Below are positions 8,536 to 20,352 of a stretch of DNA of 48,408 nucleotides, one piece after another. How positions within the stretch are numbered: position 1 is the first letter of the stretch; every line of letters starts with the position of its first letter. Where the stretch lies: NCBI GenBank assembly GCA_038239485.1, contig JBBSET010000030.1, positions 1 through 48,408 of the forward strand, given 5' to 3'. The translations under genes and the position numbers were made by a program. The notes under the pieces were generated by a model that saw nothing but the letters and a program-made list of their open reading frames with translations, searched no databases and was not told where the DNA came from. Source of the stretch: DASQEH01 sp038239485. GTDB taxonomy: Bacteria > Actinomycetota > Actinomycetes > Propionibacteriales > Nocardioidaceae.

Positions 8536-9370
8536 TGCCCCGCTCAAGTCTTGAGAAGACGACGACAGCCACGGCCAGCCACACCAGCGAGCTGAAGGCA
8601 CCTGCGCCCAGGTAGCCCCACTGCGGGTAGTCCCCGAAGAGGATGACGCGGCGGTAGGAGTCGATCAACGGACCCATCGGGTTGCAGAAGCAGTAGACCA
8701 GCCGGGACGACGAGGCTATCTGGTCCAGGGAGTAGAAGATCGGGGTCGCGAAGAGGCCGAGCTGGAGGATGACGGGAATGATGTTGCGCAGGTCTCGGAC
8801 ATAGACGATGACGATGGAGACGAGTAGTGCGGCGGCGACGGCGAACACGGCGTTGATGAGCACGAGGAGCGGCGTGAGCCAGATCAGGCCGCTGGGCACG
8901 AAGCCGGTGATGACGAACGCCACCACCATCGCGATCACCGAGATCAGCGCGTCCACGCCGGCCAGGAGCACCCCCGCCAACGGGTAGATCTCCCGCGGCG
9001 AGTAGATCTTGTTGAGCAACGGCTGGTTCGTGAGCAAGTTCATCCCGCCGGTGCTGACCGAGTTGCTGAAGAACGTCCACGGCAACAAGCCCACGTAGCT
9101 CCACAGGACATAGGGAACCCCGTGAGTGTCAGCACGGGCGAAACGCTGGACGAAGACTCCGAAAACGACGACCGTGAGCAGCGGGATCACGAGCGCCCAG
9201 GTGACGCCGAGCACCGTCTGCTTGTACCTGGCCGCGAAGTCGCGGCGTGCAAGCGCCCAGACGAGGTCGCGGTGGCGTGCGACCTCGACGACGGCGCTCA
9301 GTGCTGACGTCTGGCTCTGACGACGCAGACTCTTCGGAGGTTCTGTGGCGACCAGGCCGACGTCGATCAC
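8519..9370 (-). CDS. ABC-2 type glycan exporter permease, Wzm/TagG type
   Basis: This 283-aa protein has a cytoplasmic N-terminus with the family block WALARRDFAARYKQTVLG, then about six membrane segments, including LVIPLLTVVVFGVFVQ and LLVSIVIVYVRDLRNII. NPMGPLIDSYRRVILFG near the C-terminus is typical of O-antigen and teichoic acid ABC-2 permeases. It starts at GTG 9370 with GGGAG further upstream than usual, and it overlaps the ATPase gene. The pair forms one exporter. It stands apart from the flippase-based glycan locus at 34-36 kb, so the window encodes two export routes. Its neighbour on one side is the NRPS operon, with which no functional link is shown. Confidence 0.9.
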   Translation of the reverse strand: MIDVGLVATEPPKSLRRQSQTSALSAVVEVARHRDLVWALARRDFAARYKQTVLGVTWALVIPLLTVVVFGVFVQRFARADTHGVPYVLWSYVGLLPWTFFSNSVSTGGMNLLTNQPLLNKIYSPREIYPLAGVLLAGVDALISVIAMVVAFVITGFVPSGLIWLTPLLVLINAVFAVAAALLVSIVIVYVRDLRNIIPVILQLGLFATPIFYSLDQIASSSRLVYCFCNPMGPLIDSYRRVILFGDYPQWGYLGAGAFSSLVWLAVAVVVFSRLERGIVDII

Positions 9371-9539
9371 TGTAGAGCTCTACTCCCTGCGGACGGACGG
9401 CGGTCCGCCTGAGCAGCGGGTGCCACGAGAATACCAAGTCGCTGCCAGCCCCGGCGCCATCTCCACCGTTCGCCGGAGCCGAGCAATCGGTCCGTGAGGA
9501 GGCGGCGACAGCCGACTCCCCCACGAGCCGACTCGGCGC
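9371..9539. other. Intergenic region with a 12-bp palindrome at the exporter start
   Basis: This 169-bp gap lies upstream of the exporter permease and downstream of the sortase. GTAGAGCTCTAC (9372-9383) is a perfect palindrome two bases upstream of the GTG start. It could be an operator or an mRNA hairpin sitting over the ribosome-binding region. I see no clear -35/-10 pair and no gene. Confidence 0.35.
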
Positions 9540-10247
9540 TCATTTCGCAGTGGTCGACACGAGATGTCCGAACGCGACCAGCCGGTCGTGCTCCTGAAAC
9601 TGCTCCGAGCTCGTGGTCAGGGTGATCAGCGCCCGGGTGGGGTCGGGTGAGTCGAAGAGCGGCATACCAGGAGGAGCCTCCCTGCGCGGGGCGACAGGCA
9701 CCGGGTCGATCACCCAGCTTTCCGACAGCGGCACCAGCAGCTTGGCGGGGTTCGTGTCCAACCGGTACGTGTAGAAGGCGTCGGCCGTCTCGACGATGAC
9801 GCGGTCACCAGGCCGCAGCGCGGACAGGTGCCGGAACGGTTCCCCGTACGTGGTCTGGTGGCCCGCAAGGGCGTAGTTGCCGGCCTGTCCGGGTCCGGCG
9901 CCCGGGAAGTGTCCGACCCCGGCGGCCAGATCCTGCCCCCGGACGCCTTCGATGATGGGCACCTGGTAGTCGCGGCCGAACCGAGGGACTCGCAGCACAG
10001 CGTCGGCCGTACCGAGCGGCGCGATAGCGGTCTGCGGTCCGAGCACGTCCGTCACGGTCGGGAACTGCCAGCTCGCGCGCAGATCCGACAGGGTGCCGGA
10101 CTGGTGGTGCGACGCGACGACGCCGCTCCCGACCCGCTCCCATGCCAGGTACCCGAACATGGCGACCCCGGCGACCAGGCACACCAGGCCGGTCGCGAGC
10201 ACCATCAGGCGCCTGGCCGAACGGCCGAGGCCGAAAGTAGTGTTCAT
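9540..10247 (-). CDS. Class E-like sortase with Ser in place of the catalytic Cys
   Basis: The 235-aa protein starts at ATG 10247; the longer frame from 10283 adds only an Arg-rich leader. One membrane segment (MVLATGLVCLVAGVAMFGYL) is followed by an extracytoplasmic sortase fold. The catalytic His130 is in NYALAGHQTTYG and the catalytic Arg222 in HDRLVAFG. The nucleophile site should read TLTTC in this family, but here it reads TLTTS, with Ser213 encoded by AGC at 9611-9609. TGC to AGC is a single base change. Sortases join or cleave surface proteins at a sorting signal; with Ser the normal thiol chemistry is lost, so this may be an inactive relative, a serine variant or a sequence error. 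No pilin or LPxTG substrate is nearby. Confidence 0.85.
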   Translation of the reverse strand: MNTTFGLGRSARRLMVLATGLVCLVAGVAMFGYLAWERVGSGVVASHHQSGTLSDLRASWQFPTVTDVLGPQTAIAPLGTADAVLRVPRFGRDYQVPIIEGVRGQDLAAGVGHFPGAGPGQAGNYALAGHQTTYGEPFRHLSALRPGDRVIVETADAFYTYRLDTNPAKLLVPLSESWVIDPVPVAPRREAPPGMPLFDSPDPTRALITLTTSSEQFQEHDRLVAFGHLVSTTAK

Positions 10248-10339
10248 CCGACAGACACTGTAGGCACGCCACCGCCGCGGCACTCAGGTTTCACCGACCC
10301 TGAAGGCCGCTATCGCGAGACTGGAGGCACCCGAAGACC

Positions 10340-11497
10340 ATGCACCAGCTGGCCACCCGGCTCCGGGGACTGGGAACCACGATCTTCGCGGAGATGTCGG
10401 CGCTGGCCACGCGCACCGGGGCGATCAACCTCGGGCAGGGCTTCCCCGACGTCGACGGGCCGGCCGAGATCGTCGCGGCTGCGGTCGAGGCGCTGCAGAC
10501 GGGGCGCAACCAGTACCCGCCGGGACTGGGCATCCCCGAGCTCAGACGCGCGATCGCCGCCCACCAGCAGCGCTTCTACGGCCTCACGGTGGACCCCGAT
10601 ACAGAGGTGGTCGTCACCACCGGCGCGACCGAGGCCATTGCGGCCGCCCTGCTCGCCCTGGTCGATCCTGGCGACGAGGTGATCGTCCTCGAGCCTTACT
10701 ACGACTCGTACGTCGCCTGCATCGCGATGGCCGGCGGTATCCGTGTCCCCGTCACCCTGCGCGCGCCGGACTTCCGGCTCGACATCGACGCGCTGCGGGC
10801 GGCGGTCACGTCGCGAACCGCCTTGCTGCTCATCAACACGCCGCACAACCCGACGGGAATAGTGCTGGACGCCGACGAGCTGCAGGCCATCGCCGACGTC
10901 GCCTGCGAGCACGACCTCGTCGTCGTGACCGACGAGGTCTACGAGCACCTCACCTACGACGCTCGCGTCCATCGCCCGCTCGCAACCTTCGATGGGATGC
11001 AGGACCGGACCCTGGCGATCTCGAGCGGCGGGAAGTCGTTCTCGTTCACCGGGTGGAAGGTCGGCTGGGCGACCGGACCTCCGGAGCTGGTCCGGGCGGT
11101 GATGATGGCCAAACAGTTCTTGACCTATGTGTCGGCAGCTCCCCTGCAGCCCGCGATCGCCGCGGCGCTCGGTTCCGCCGACGGGTACTTCACGCAGTTC
11201 CGGGCCCGGCTCCAGGCCAAGCGGGACCGGCTGTGCGACGGGCTGCGCGAGATCGGGTTCGGCGTCTACGTGCCAGAGGGCACCTATTTCGCCACGACCG
11301 ACATCCGGCCCTTGGGGTTCGACGACGGAGTGGACTTCTGCCGGCGGCTCCCGGAGCTCTGCGGCGTGGTCGCTATTCCGCACGAGGTCTTCTACGACGA
11401 CAAGAGCGCGGGCAGACCCCTCGTCCGTTGGGCGTTCTGCAAGCGCGACGAGATCCTCGACGAGGCCCTCGGCCTGCTCCAGACCATCTCCCGATGA
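10340..11497 (+). CDS. Class I/II PLP-dependent aminotransferase, DapC/KAT-like
   Basis: The 385-aa enzyme has all fold-type I aminotransferase marks: YPPGLGIPELRRAIAAH, VTTGATEAI, the NTPHNPTG substrate and PLP block, VVTDEVYEHLTYD, and the PLP Lys232 in SSGGKSFSFTGWKVGW. RPLVRWAFCKRDE near the C-terminus holds the carboxylate-binding Arg. This set resembles the actinobacterial group that includes N-succinyldiaminopimelate aminotransferase (DapC) and kynurenine/methionine aminotransferases. I cannot pick the substrate from sequence alone, and no lysine-pathway gene is adjacent to support DapC. It stands alone between a sortase and the heat-shock operon. Confidence 0.88.
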   Translation: MHQLATRLRGLGTTIFAEMSALATRTGAINLGQGFPDVDGPAEIVAAAVEALQTGRNQYPPGLGIPELRRAIAAHQQRFYGLTVDPDTEVVVTTGATEAIAAALLALVDPGDEVIVLEPYYDSYVACIAMAGGIRVPVTLRAPDFRLDIDALRAAVTSRTALLLINTPHNPTGIVLDADELQAIADVACEHDLVVVTDEVYEHLTYDARVHRPLATFDGMQDRTLAISSGGKSFSFTGWKVGWATGPPELVRAVMMAKQFLTYVSAAPLQPAIAAALGSADGYFTQFRARLQAKRDRLCDGLREIGFGVYVPEGTYFATTDIRPLGFDDGVDFCRRLPELCGVVAIPHEVFYDDKSAGRPLVRWAFCKRDEILDEALGLLQTISR

Positions 11498-11639
11498 CCC
11501 GTGGTGCTCAGACGAGCTCGGTGGGAGAGCCAGCTGGTCGCGCGGACTCGGGTCCCGACCCGTGCGTCAGGGAAGGGTGAGCCGGGCAGGCTGGCCTCGA
11601 TCTTCGCCTGGACTCAACCGAGGCGCGAACAGCGCACAG

Positions 11640-12136
11640 TCACCAGCGAGATGGCGGCAGCGTCGGCGGGTACGGCCCGGCGCCGGACGTCGGCGGCGCA
11701 TCGGCGAACCAGGCGCGAGCCGCCTTGGACCACAGCATCAGCAGCGAACCCCCGATATAGAGGGTGACCACCCATCCGGTCGGCCCGGCGAAGAGTGTCA
11801 GTGCGGCGACCAGGCCGCCGAGGACGGTCAGGACGAGGCGAGACGAGCGGTGGCGTCGCAGCACATAGATCCCGAGGATGGACGAGGTCACGCCCATCAC
11901 ACCCATCACCATCAAAGCGACCTTGGTCAGCGTACGGGCGTCGGCCAGCGTCAGGCCCAGCTGCGTCGCGTGTGGGTCAGTGACCAGCTGCTTGAGCATG
12001 TCCTCCATCTTGTGGCTGTACAGCTGCTGAGCCGCGCCGATGACCAGCACCAGCGCGAGGGCCCCGCCGACCACGGCCTGGGTGCCACCGAACGTGACCT
12101 CGCGAGGCCGCGGCGGGCGCTGCGGTGCGGCAGACG

Positions 12137-12140
<4 letters not shown>
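11640..12140 (-). CDS. Small membrane protein coupled to clpB, unknown function
   Basis: This 166-aa protein starts at ATG 12140, which overlaps the clpB stop (ATGA); the longer frame reading back to 12317 is the clpB shadow. After a Pro/Arg-rich N-terminus there are three or four hydrophobic segments: VVGGALALVLVIGAAQQLY, VALMVMGVMGVTSSILGIYV, LVLTVLGGLVAALTLFAG, and VVTLYIGGSLLMLWS. Between the first two is a polar loop of about 35 residues. The C-terminus is Pro-rich. I recognise no family. Being last in the dnaK-clpB operon, it may be co-induced by heat, which is inference from position only. Confidence 0.75.
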
Positions 12141-14728
<2,588 letters not shown>

Positions 14729-14769
14729 GGTGTCGTCCTTTGGTACTGGTGCTCGTTGTGGGTATCCGG

Positions 14770-15198
14770 TCAGGTGCCGGCGGGTCGCGGAGCAGACGGC
14801 GGGAAGAGGCCCGGCCGGTAGCGGGTCAAGGCGTCCGCCGCCCGGAGCACAGGGAGGCCCGGCCGGCCCGCCGCGCTGACGGCCTGCAGCAGGTCGGCCT
14901 CGAGCTCGGCGACGCGAGCACGCAGGGCCGCCACCTGGTTCTCGAGCACGAGGATGCGACGTACCCCCTCGATCCCGATGCCTGCCCCCGTCAGCTGGGC
15001 GACGACCCGCAGCAGCTCGATGTCACGCAGCGAGTAGCGCCGGCCGCCGCCACCGGCCCGGCCGGGACTGACCAGGCCCATCCGGTCGTAGCTGCGCAGG
15101 GTCTGCGGATGCATCCCGGACAGCTCCGCGGCGACGCTGATCACGAACACCGGCGCGTCGGGGTTGCCGATGTCGAAGCTGATCCGCGCCTTAGCCAC
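14770..15198 (-). CDS. hspR: HspR heat-shock repressor, MerR family
   Basis: The 142-aa repressor has a MerR-type helix-turn-helix: VFVISVAAELSGMHPQTLR, then SYDRMGLVSPGR, then RRYSLRDIELLRVVAQL. A coiled-coil tail (LENQVAALRARVAELEADLL) follows. I chose the GTG at 15198, which overlaps the dnaJ stop by 8 bp; the much longer frame from 15435 is the dnaJ shadow. HspR binds HAIR inverted repeats with DnaK as co-repressor, and two such repeats lie upstream of dnaK at 18929-19001. The gene therefore closes a feedback loop on its own operon. Confidence 0.94.
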   Translation of the reverse strand: MAKARISFDIGNPDAPVFVISVAAELSGMHPQTLRSYDRMGLVSPGRAGGGGRRYSLRDIELLRVVAQLTGAGIGIEGVRRILVLENQVAALRARVAELEADLLQAVSAAGRPGLPVLRAADALTRYRPGLFPPSAPRPAGT

Positions 15199-16351
15199 CG
15201 GAGCCACCGGCCCGGCCCCCGCGGTTGAGCAGCTCGGCACGCGGGTCATGGCCGTTCGCGGCCGTGCGCAGTGCCTCGATCGCGGCCCTGGACGCGGCGT
15301 CCAAGGACTTGGGCGTCTCCACCTCGACGGTGACGAGCAGGTCGCCGTGCGTACCGTCGCGGTGCGGGGCGCCCTTGCCCTTGACGCGGAAGGTCCGTCC
15401 GTTGTCGGTCCCGGCCGGGACGCGCAGAGTGACACGCTCGCCCTTGACGGTCGGTACCGCGATGTCGGCCCCGAGTGCGGCCTCGTCGAAGCGCACCGGC
15501 ACCGTGAGTGTCAGGTTGTCACCCTTGCGACCGAACAGCCGGTGCGGGGAGACGTGCACGGTGACGTAGAGGTCTCCGTTCGGGCCGCTCCGCTCGCCCG
15601 GCGCCCCCTTGCCGCGCAGCCTGATCCGCTGGCCGTCCTTGACGCCGGCGGGGATCCGCGCCTGGATGGTGCGGGTCGAGTGACCGCGCCCGGATCCGTG
15701 GCAGACGGGGCAGGGGTCGTCGACGACGAGGCCGCGGCCGAGGCATTCGCGACAGGGCTCGGTCATCGCGAAGACGCCGCCCTGGCTCGAGGTCTGCATG
15801 CCGGAGCCCTCACAGTTCGGGCAGACGCGCGGCATCGTGCCGGCTTTCGCGCCGGTACCGGAGCAGGCCGGGCAGGCCGCATCGCTCGACAGCTGCATCG
15901 AGATGGTCAGCCCCTCGAGTGCCTGGTCGAAGGTGAGCGTGGTCTCCGACTCGACGTCCTGGCCGCGCCGCGGCTGTGCGGAGCGGGTCCGCCCGCCGCC
16001 GAAGAGGCCGCCGAACAGGTCTCCTAGCCCGCCGTTGGCGCCGCCCCCGCCGCCGAAGACGTCGCCGTATCCGCCGCCGCCCTGGCCGGGTCGCGGCGCC
16101 CGGAAGCCGCCGCCCGCGAAGAGGGCACGCTGCTCGTCGTACTCCTTGCGCTTGTCGGTGTCCGAGAGCACGGAGTACGCCTCGGAGATGGACTTGAAGC
16201 GGTCCTCTGCGGCCGCGTCCCCGGGCTTGGCGTCAGGATGGTTGGCACGGGCGAGCTTGCGGTAGGACTTCTTGATGTCGTCGCCTGACGCATCCTTGGA
16301 CACGCCGAGAACCTGGTAGAAGTCCTTGCTGGCCCAGTCAGCTGGACTCAT
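15191..16351 (-). CDS. dnaJ: DnaJ co-chaperone (type I)
   Basis: This 386-aa J-protein stimulates the DnaK ATPase. It has a J-domain at residues about 9-75 with the catalytic HPD in ARANHPDAKPG, then a Gly/Phe-rich linker (about 90-125). Four zinc-finger repeats (CPACSGTG, CPNCEGSG, CRECLGRG, CPVCHGSG) precede the C-terminal substrate-binding domains. A GGGAGGTG Shine-Dalgarno is well placed before the ATG. It follows grpE by 33 bp and overlaps hspR by 8 bp. The operon type and the DWASKDFYQVLG N-terminus fit the actinobacterial DnaJ1 group. Confidence 0.96.
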   Translation of the reverse strand: MSPADWASKDFYQVLGVSKDASGDDIKKSYRKLARANHPDAKPGDAAAEDRFKSISEAYSVLSDTDKRKEYDEQRALFAGGGFRAPRPGQGGGGYGDVFGGGGGANGGLGDLFGGLFGGGRTRSAQPRRGQDVESETTLTFDQALEGLTISMQLSSDAACPACSGTGAKAGTMPRVCPNCEGSGMQTSSQGGVFAMTEPCRECLGRGLVVDDPCPVCHGSGRGHSTRTIQARIPAGVKDGQRIRLRGKGAPGERSGPNGDLYVTVHVSPHRLFGRKGDNLTLTVPVRFDEAALGADIAVPTVKGERVTLRVPAGTDNGRTFRVKGKGAPHRDGTHGDLLVTVEVETPKSLDAASRAAIEALRTAANGHDPRAELLNRGGRAGGSGG

Positions 16352-16384
16352 CTGCCACCTCCCGTCATGTCTTTCGTCCCTCGA

Positions 16385-17058
16385 TCAGTCGATGCTCTGG
16401 TCGGGCGTCGTGACCTTGGCCTCGGCGTTCTCGTCATCAGTCTCAGCGTCAGCAGTCTGGCCGGAGTCCTCGCTCGGCTCCGCGACCGCCACCCGGGCTG
16501 GCCGGACGATCCGGTCGCCGAGGCGGTAGCCCACCTGGAGCACCACCTGGCACACCGGGCCCGACACGTCGTCGGCGTAGGTGTGCATCAGCGCCTCGTG
16601 GATCCGCGGGTCGAACTCGTCGCCGACCTGGCCGAAGGTGACCAGGCCCAGCGAGGTCACGGTGCGCTCGAGCGACTCGGCGACGGCCTTGAAGCCACCG
16701 CTGAGCTCGTCGTGCTCGCGCGCCCGCCCGATGTCGTCGAGTACCGGCAGCAGCGAGGTGAGGACGCTGGCAACAGTGGCCTCCCGGGTCGCGAGCCGGT
16801 CCCTGTCGACCCTGCGCTTGTAGTTCACGTACTCGGCCTGGAGCCGCTGCAGGTCAGCCGTGCGCTCGGCGAGCTGGGCCTCGATGTCGGATACCGACCC
16901 GGGGTCCGGGTCGGCCGCAGCGTCCGCACCGGAGGGGGCCGCCGGGGCCGGCTGGGCGGGAGCCGCGCTGTCGCGCGGCTCCCGTACCTGACCGGTCTCA
17001 GGGTCGACGCGCCGCTTGTCGCGGATCACAGGCCCGTCGTGGGGCTCGAGCTCTTCCG

Positions 17059-17062
<4 letters not shown>
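16385..17062 (-). CDS. grpE: GrpE nucleotide exchange factor
   Basis: This 225-aa protein releases ADP from DnaK. It starts at GTG 17062, overlapping the dnaK stop (GTGA). A disordered acidic/Ala/Pro-rich N-terminus (to about residue 60) leads into the long dimerisation helix (LAERTADLQRLQAEYVNYKRR). The beta-rich domain then carries VLPVLDDI-like LLPVLDDIGRA and FDPRIHEALMHTYAD. The C-terminus is acidic. Tight coupling to dnaK suggests a fixed expression ratio. Confidence 0.95.
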
Positions 17063-18909
<1,847 letters not shown>

Positions 18910-18928
18910 TGTGGTCTTACCTTTCTAA

Positions 18929-18949
18929 GATGAGTCGTTCGGACTCAAG
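18929..18949. promoter_or_regulatory. HAIR operator 1 (HspR site), start-proximal
   Basis: The top strand reads GATGAGT, seven bases, then ACTCAAG, against the HAIR consensus CTTGAGT-N7-ACTCAAG. It begins 20 bp upstream of the dnaK ATG. On the coding strand a loose promoter, TTGAGA - 16 bases - TAAGAC, ends inside this site, so bound HspR would cover the -10 region. Confidence 0.9.
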
Positions 18950-18980
18950 TCTTACCGTAGCGCCCGTCGATCTCAAAAAA

Positions 18981-19001
18981 GTTGAGTCGATCGAACTCAA
19001 G
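18981..19001. promoter_or_regulatory. HAIR operator 2 (HspR site), start-distal
   Basis: The top strand reads GTTGAGT, seven bases, then ACTCAAG: 13 of 14 consensus bases, with the arms pairing except for the outermost base. Centre-to-centre distance from operator 1 is 52 bp, about five helical turns, which would put both HspR dimers on one face of the DNA. Confidence 0.92.
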
Positions 19002-19059
19002 TACCGGTGAGTACAACGCCTCCCGAGGCTGGTTCTTCCGCTCGTGGCCCAGGAGATGG

Positions 19060-19075
19060 TGTGACCTGCGTCACG
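19060..19075. promoter_or_regulatory. Candidate CRP-family site upstream of dnaK
   Basis: TGTGA, six bases, TCACG fits the CRP/GlxR consensus (TGTGA-N6-TCACA) in nine of ten positions and the actinobacterial GTGNC-N4-GNCAC form exactly. It lies about 150 bp upstream of dnaK and just past the 3' end of hutI. A chance match in GC-rich DNA is possible. The remainder of 19002-19164 shows nothing further. Confidence 0.4.
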
Positions 19076-19164
19076 GAGGTCGTCACGCCAACCAGCCGGC
19101 GGTCCCGTCCTGGCTACGCGACACGTCGCATCCACCCTCGATTCCGCCCCTGGCCCGTCGGGGT

Positions 19165-20352
19165 TCAGTGCGGTACGGCCCACGCGATAGGCCGGCCGCC
19201 GCGGTAGGTCGCAGTCACGAGCGGGACGCCGGGGCGGTACGCGAGGTGGACGTAGGACGGCGCGGCCAGCACGGCGAAGTCCGCTCGTGCACCGACGCCG
19301 AGCCGGCCGACATCGAGAAGCCGTAGCGCCGCTGCGCCGCCGGCTGTCGCTGACCACAACGCCTCAGCCGGGGACATCCGCATCTCCCGCACGGCCAGAG
19401 CGATACAGAACGGCATCGACGACGTGAAGCAGGACCCGGGGTTGCAGTCGGTCGCGAGGGCGACGGTCACCCCTGACGCCAACAGCGCCCTCGCGTCGGG
19501 GTACGTGGAGCGGGTCGAGAACTCAACCCCGGGCAGCAAGGTGGCGACGACCCCGGCGTCGCGCAGGTCGACGATGTCGGTCGAGGTGAGATAGGTGCAG
19601 TGGTCCGCCGCCGCAGCCGAGACCTCGCAGGCGATACGGACACCGGGTCCATGGCCCAGCTGGTTCGCGTGGATCCGCGGCAGCAGTCCCACCGACATGC
19701 CGGCCCGCAGCACAGCGCGGGCCTGGTCGGCATCGAAGGCACCTCGTTCGCAGAAGACGTCGACCCACCTCGCGTAGGGCTGCGCGGCCGCCAGCATCGG
19801 GCCGGTCACGAGCTCGACATACGCCGCCGGATCGCCGGAGAACTCCGCCGGTACGACGTGTGCACCCAGGAACGTCGTCTCGGACGTGAACTGGGCCGCG
19901 ATGGCCAGGCCGCGGGCCTCGTCGAGGGCTGTCAGGCCGTAGCCGCTCTTGATCTCGACCGTGGTCGTGCCCTGGCGGGCCATCTCGGCCACCAGCCCGG
20001 CCACGGTCTGGGTCAGCACCTCGTCGGTCGCCGCCCTGGTCGCGGCCACGGTGGCCCCGATCCCGCCCGCGGAGTACGCCCTGCCCTGCATCCGCGCGGC
20101 GAACTCGCCCGAACGGTCGCCGGCGAAGACGAGATGGGAGTGGCTGTCGACGAAGCCCGGTATCACGGCCCCGCCGTTCAGGTCCACCAGCTCGTCGGTG
20201 GCTTCGAGGTCGGTACGGCGGCCGACCCAGACGACCGTGCCGTCCGCCACGACGAGGGCGGCGTCGCTCAGCAGCCCCAGCGGGGACTCGTCTCCCAGGG
20301 AGGGGTCGTTGGTGGCCAGCTGGGCGATGTCGACGTAGGCGACCGTCGTCAT
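19165..20352 (-). CDS. hutI: Imidazolonepropionase
   Basis: This 395-aa amidohydrolase opens 4-imidazolone-5-propionate to formiminoglutamate in histidine breakdown. Metal-binding HSHLVFAGDRSGEF, EIKSGYGL, THxP-like LGAHVVPAEF, HANQLGH and the late Asp in ALATDCNPGSC are in family order, and the length is normal. ATG 20352 overlaps the hutF stop (ATGA). It is the last gene of the M20-hutF-hutI unit; upstream pathway genes hutU and hutH lie 17 kb away on the same strand. Confidence 0.95.
   Translation of the reverse strand: MTTVAYVDIAQLATNDPSLGDESPLGLLSDAALVVADGTVVWVGRRTDLEATDELVDLNGGAVIPGFVDSHSHLVFAGDRSGEFAARMQGRAYSAGGIGATVAATRAATDEVLTQTVAGLVAEMARQGTTTVEIKSGYGLTALDEARGLAIAAQFTSETTFLGAHVVPAEFSGDPAAYVELVTGPMLAAAQPYARWVDVFCERGAFDADQARAVLRAGMSVGLLPRIHANQLGHGPGVRIACEVSAAAADHCTYLTSTDIVDLRDAGVVATLLPGVEFSTRSTYPDARALLASGVTVALATDCNPGSCFTSSMPFCIALAVREMRMSPAEALWSATAGGAAALRLLDVGRLGVGARADFAVLAAPSYVHLAYRPGVPLVTATYRGGRPIAWAVPH

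Noticed and set aside
1..9370. Treating the Wzm/Wzt-type exporter as the exporter of the NRPS product
   Set aside because: The ATPase tail and permease motifs are those of glycan exporters, and the genes are convergent with the NRPS operon rather than part of it.
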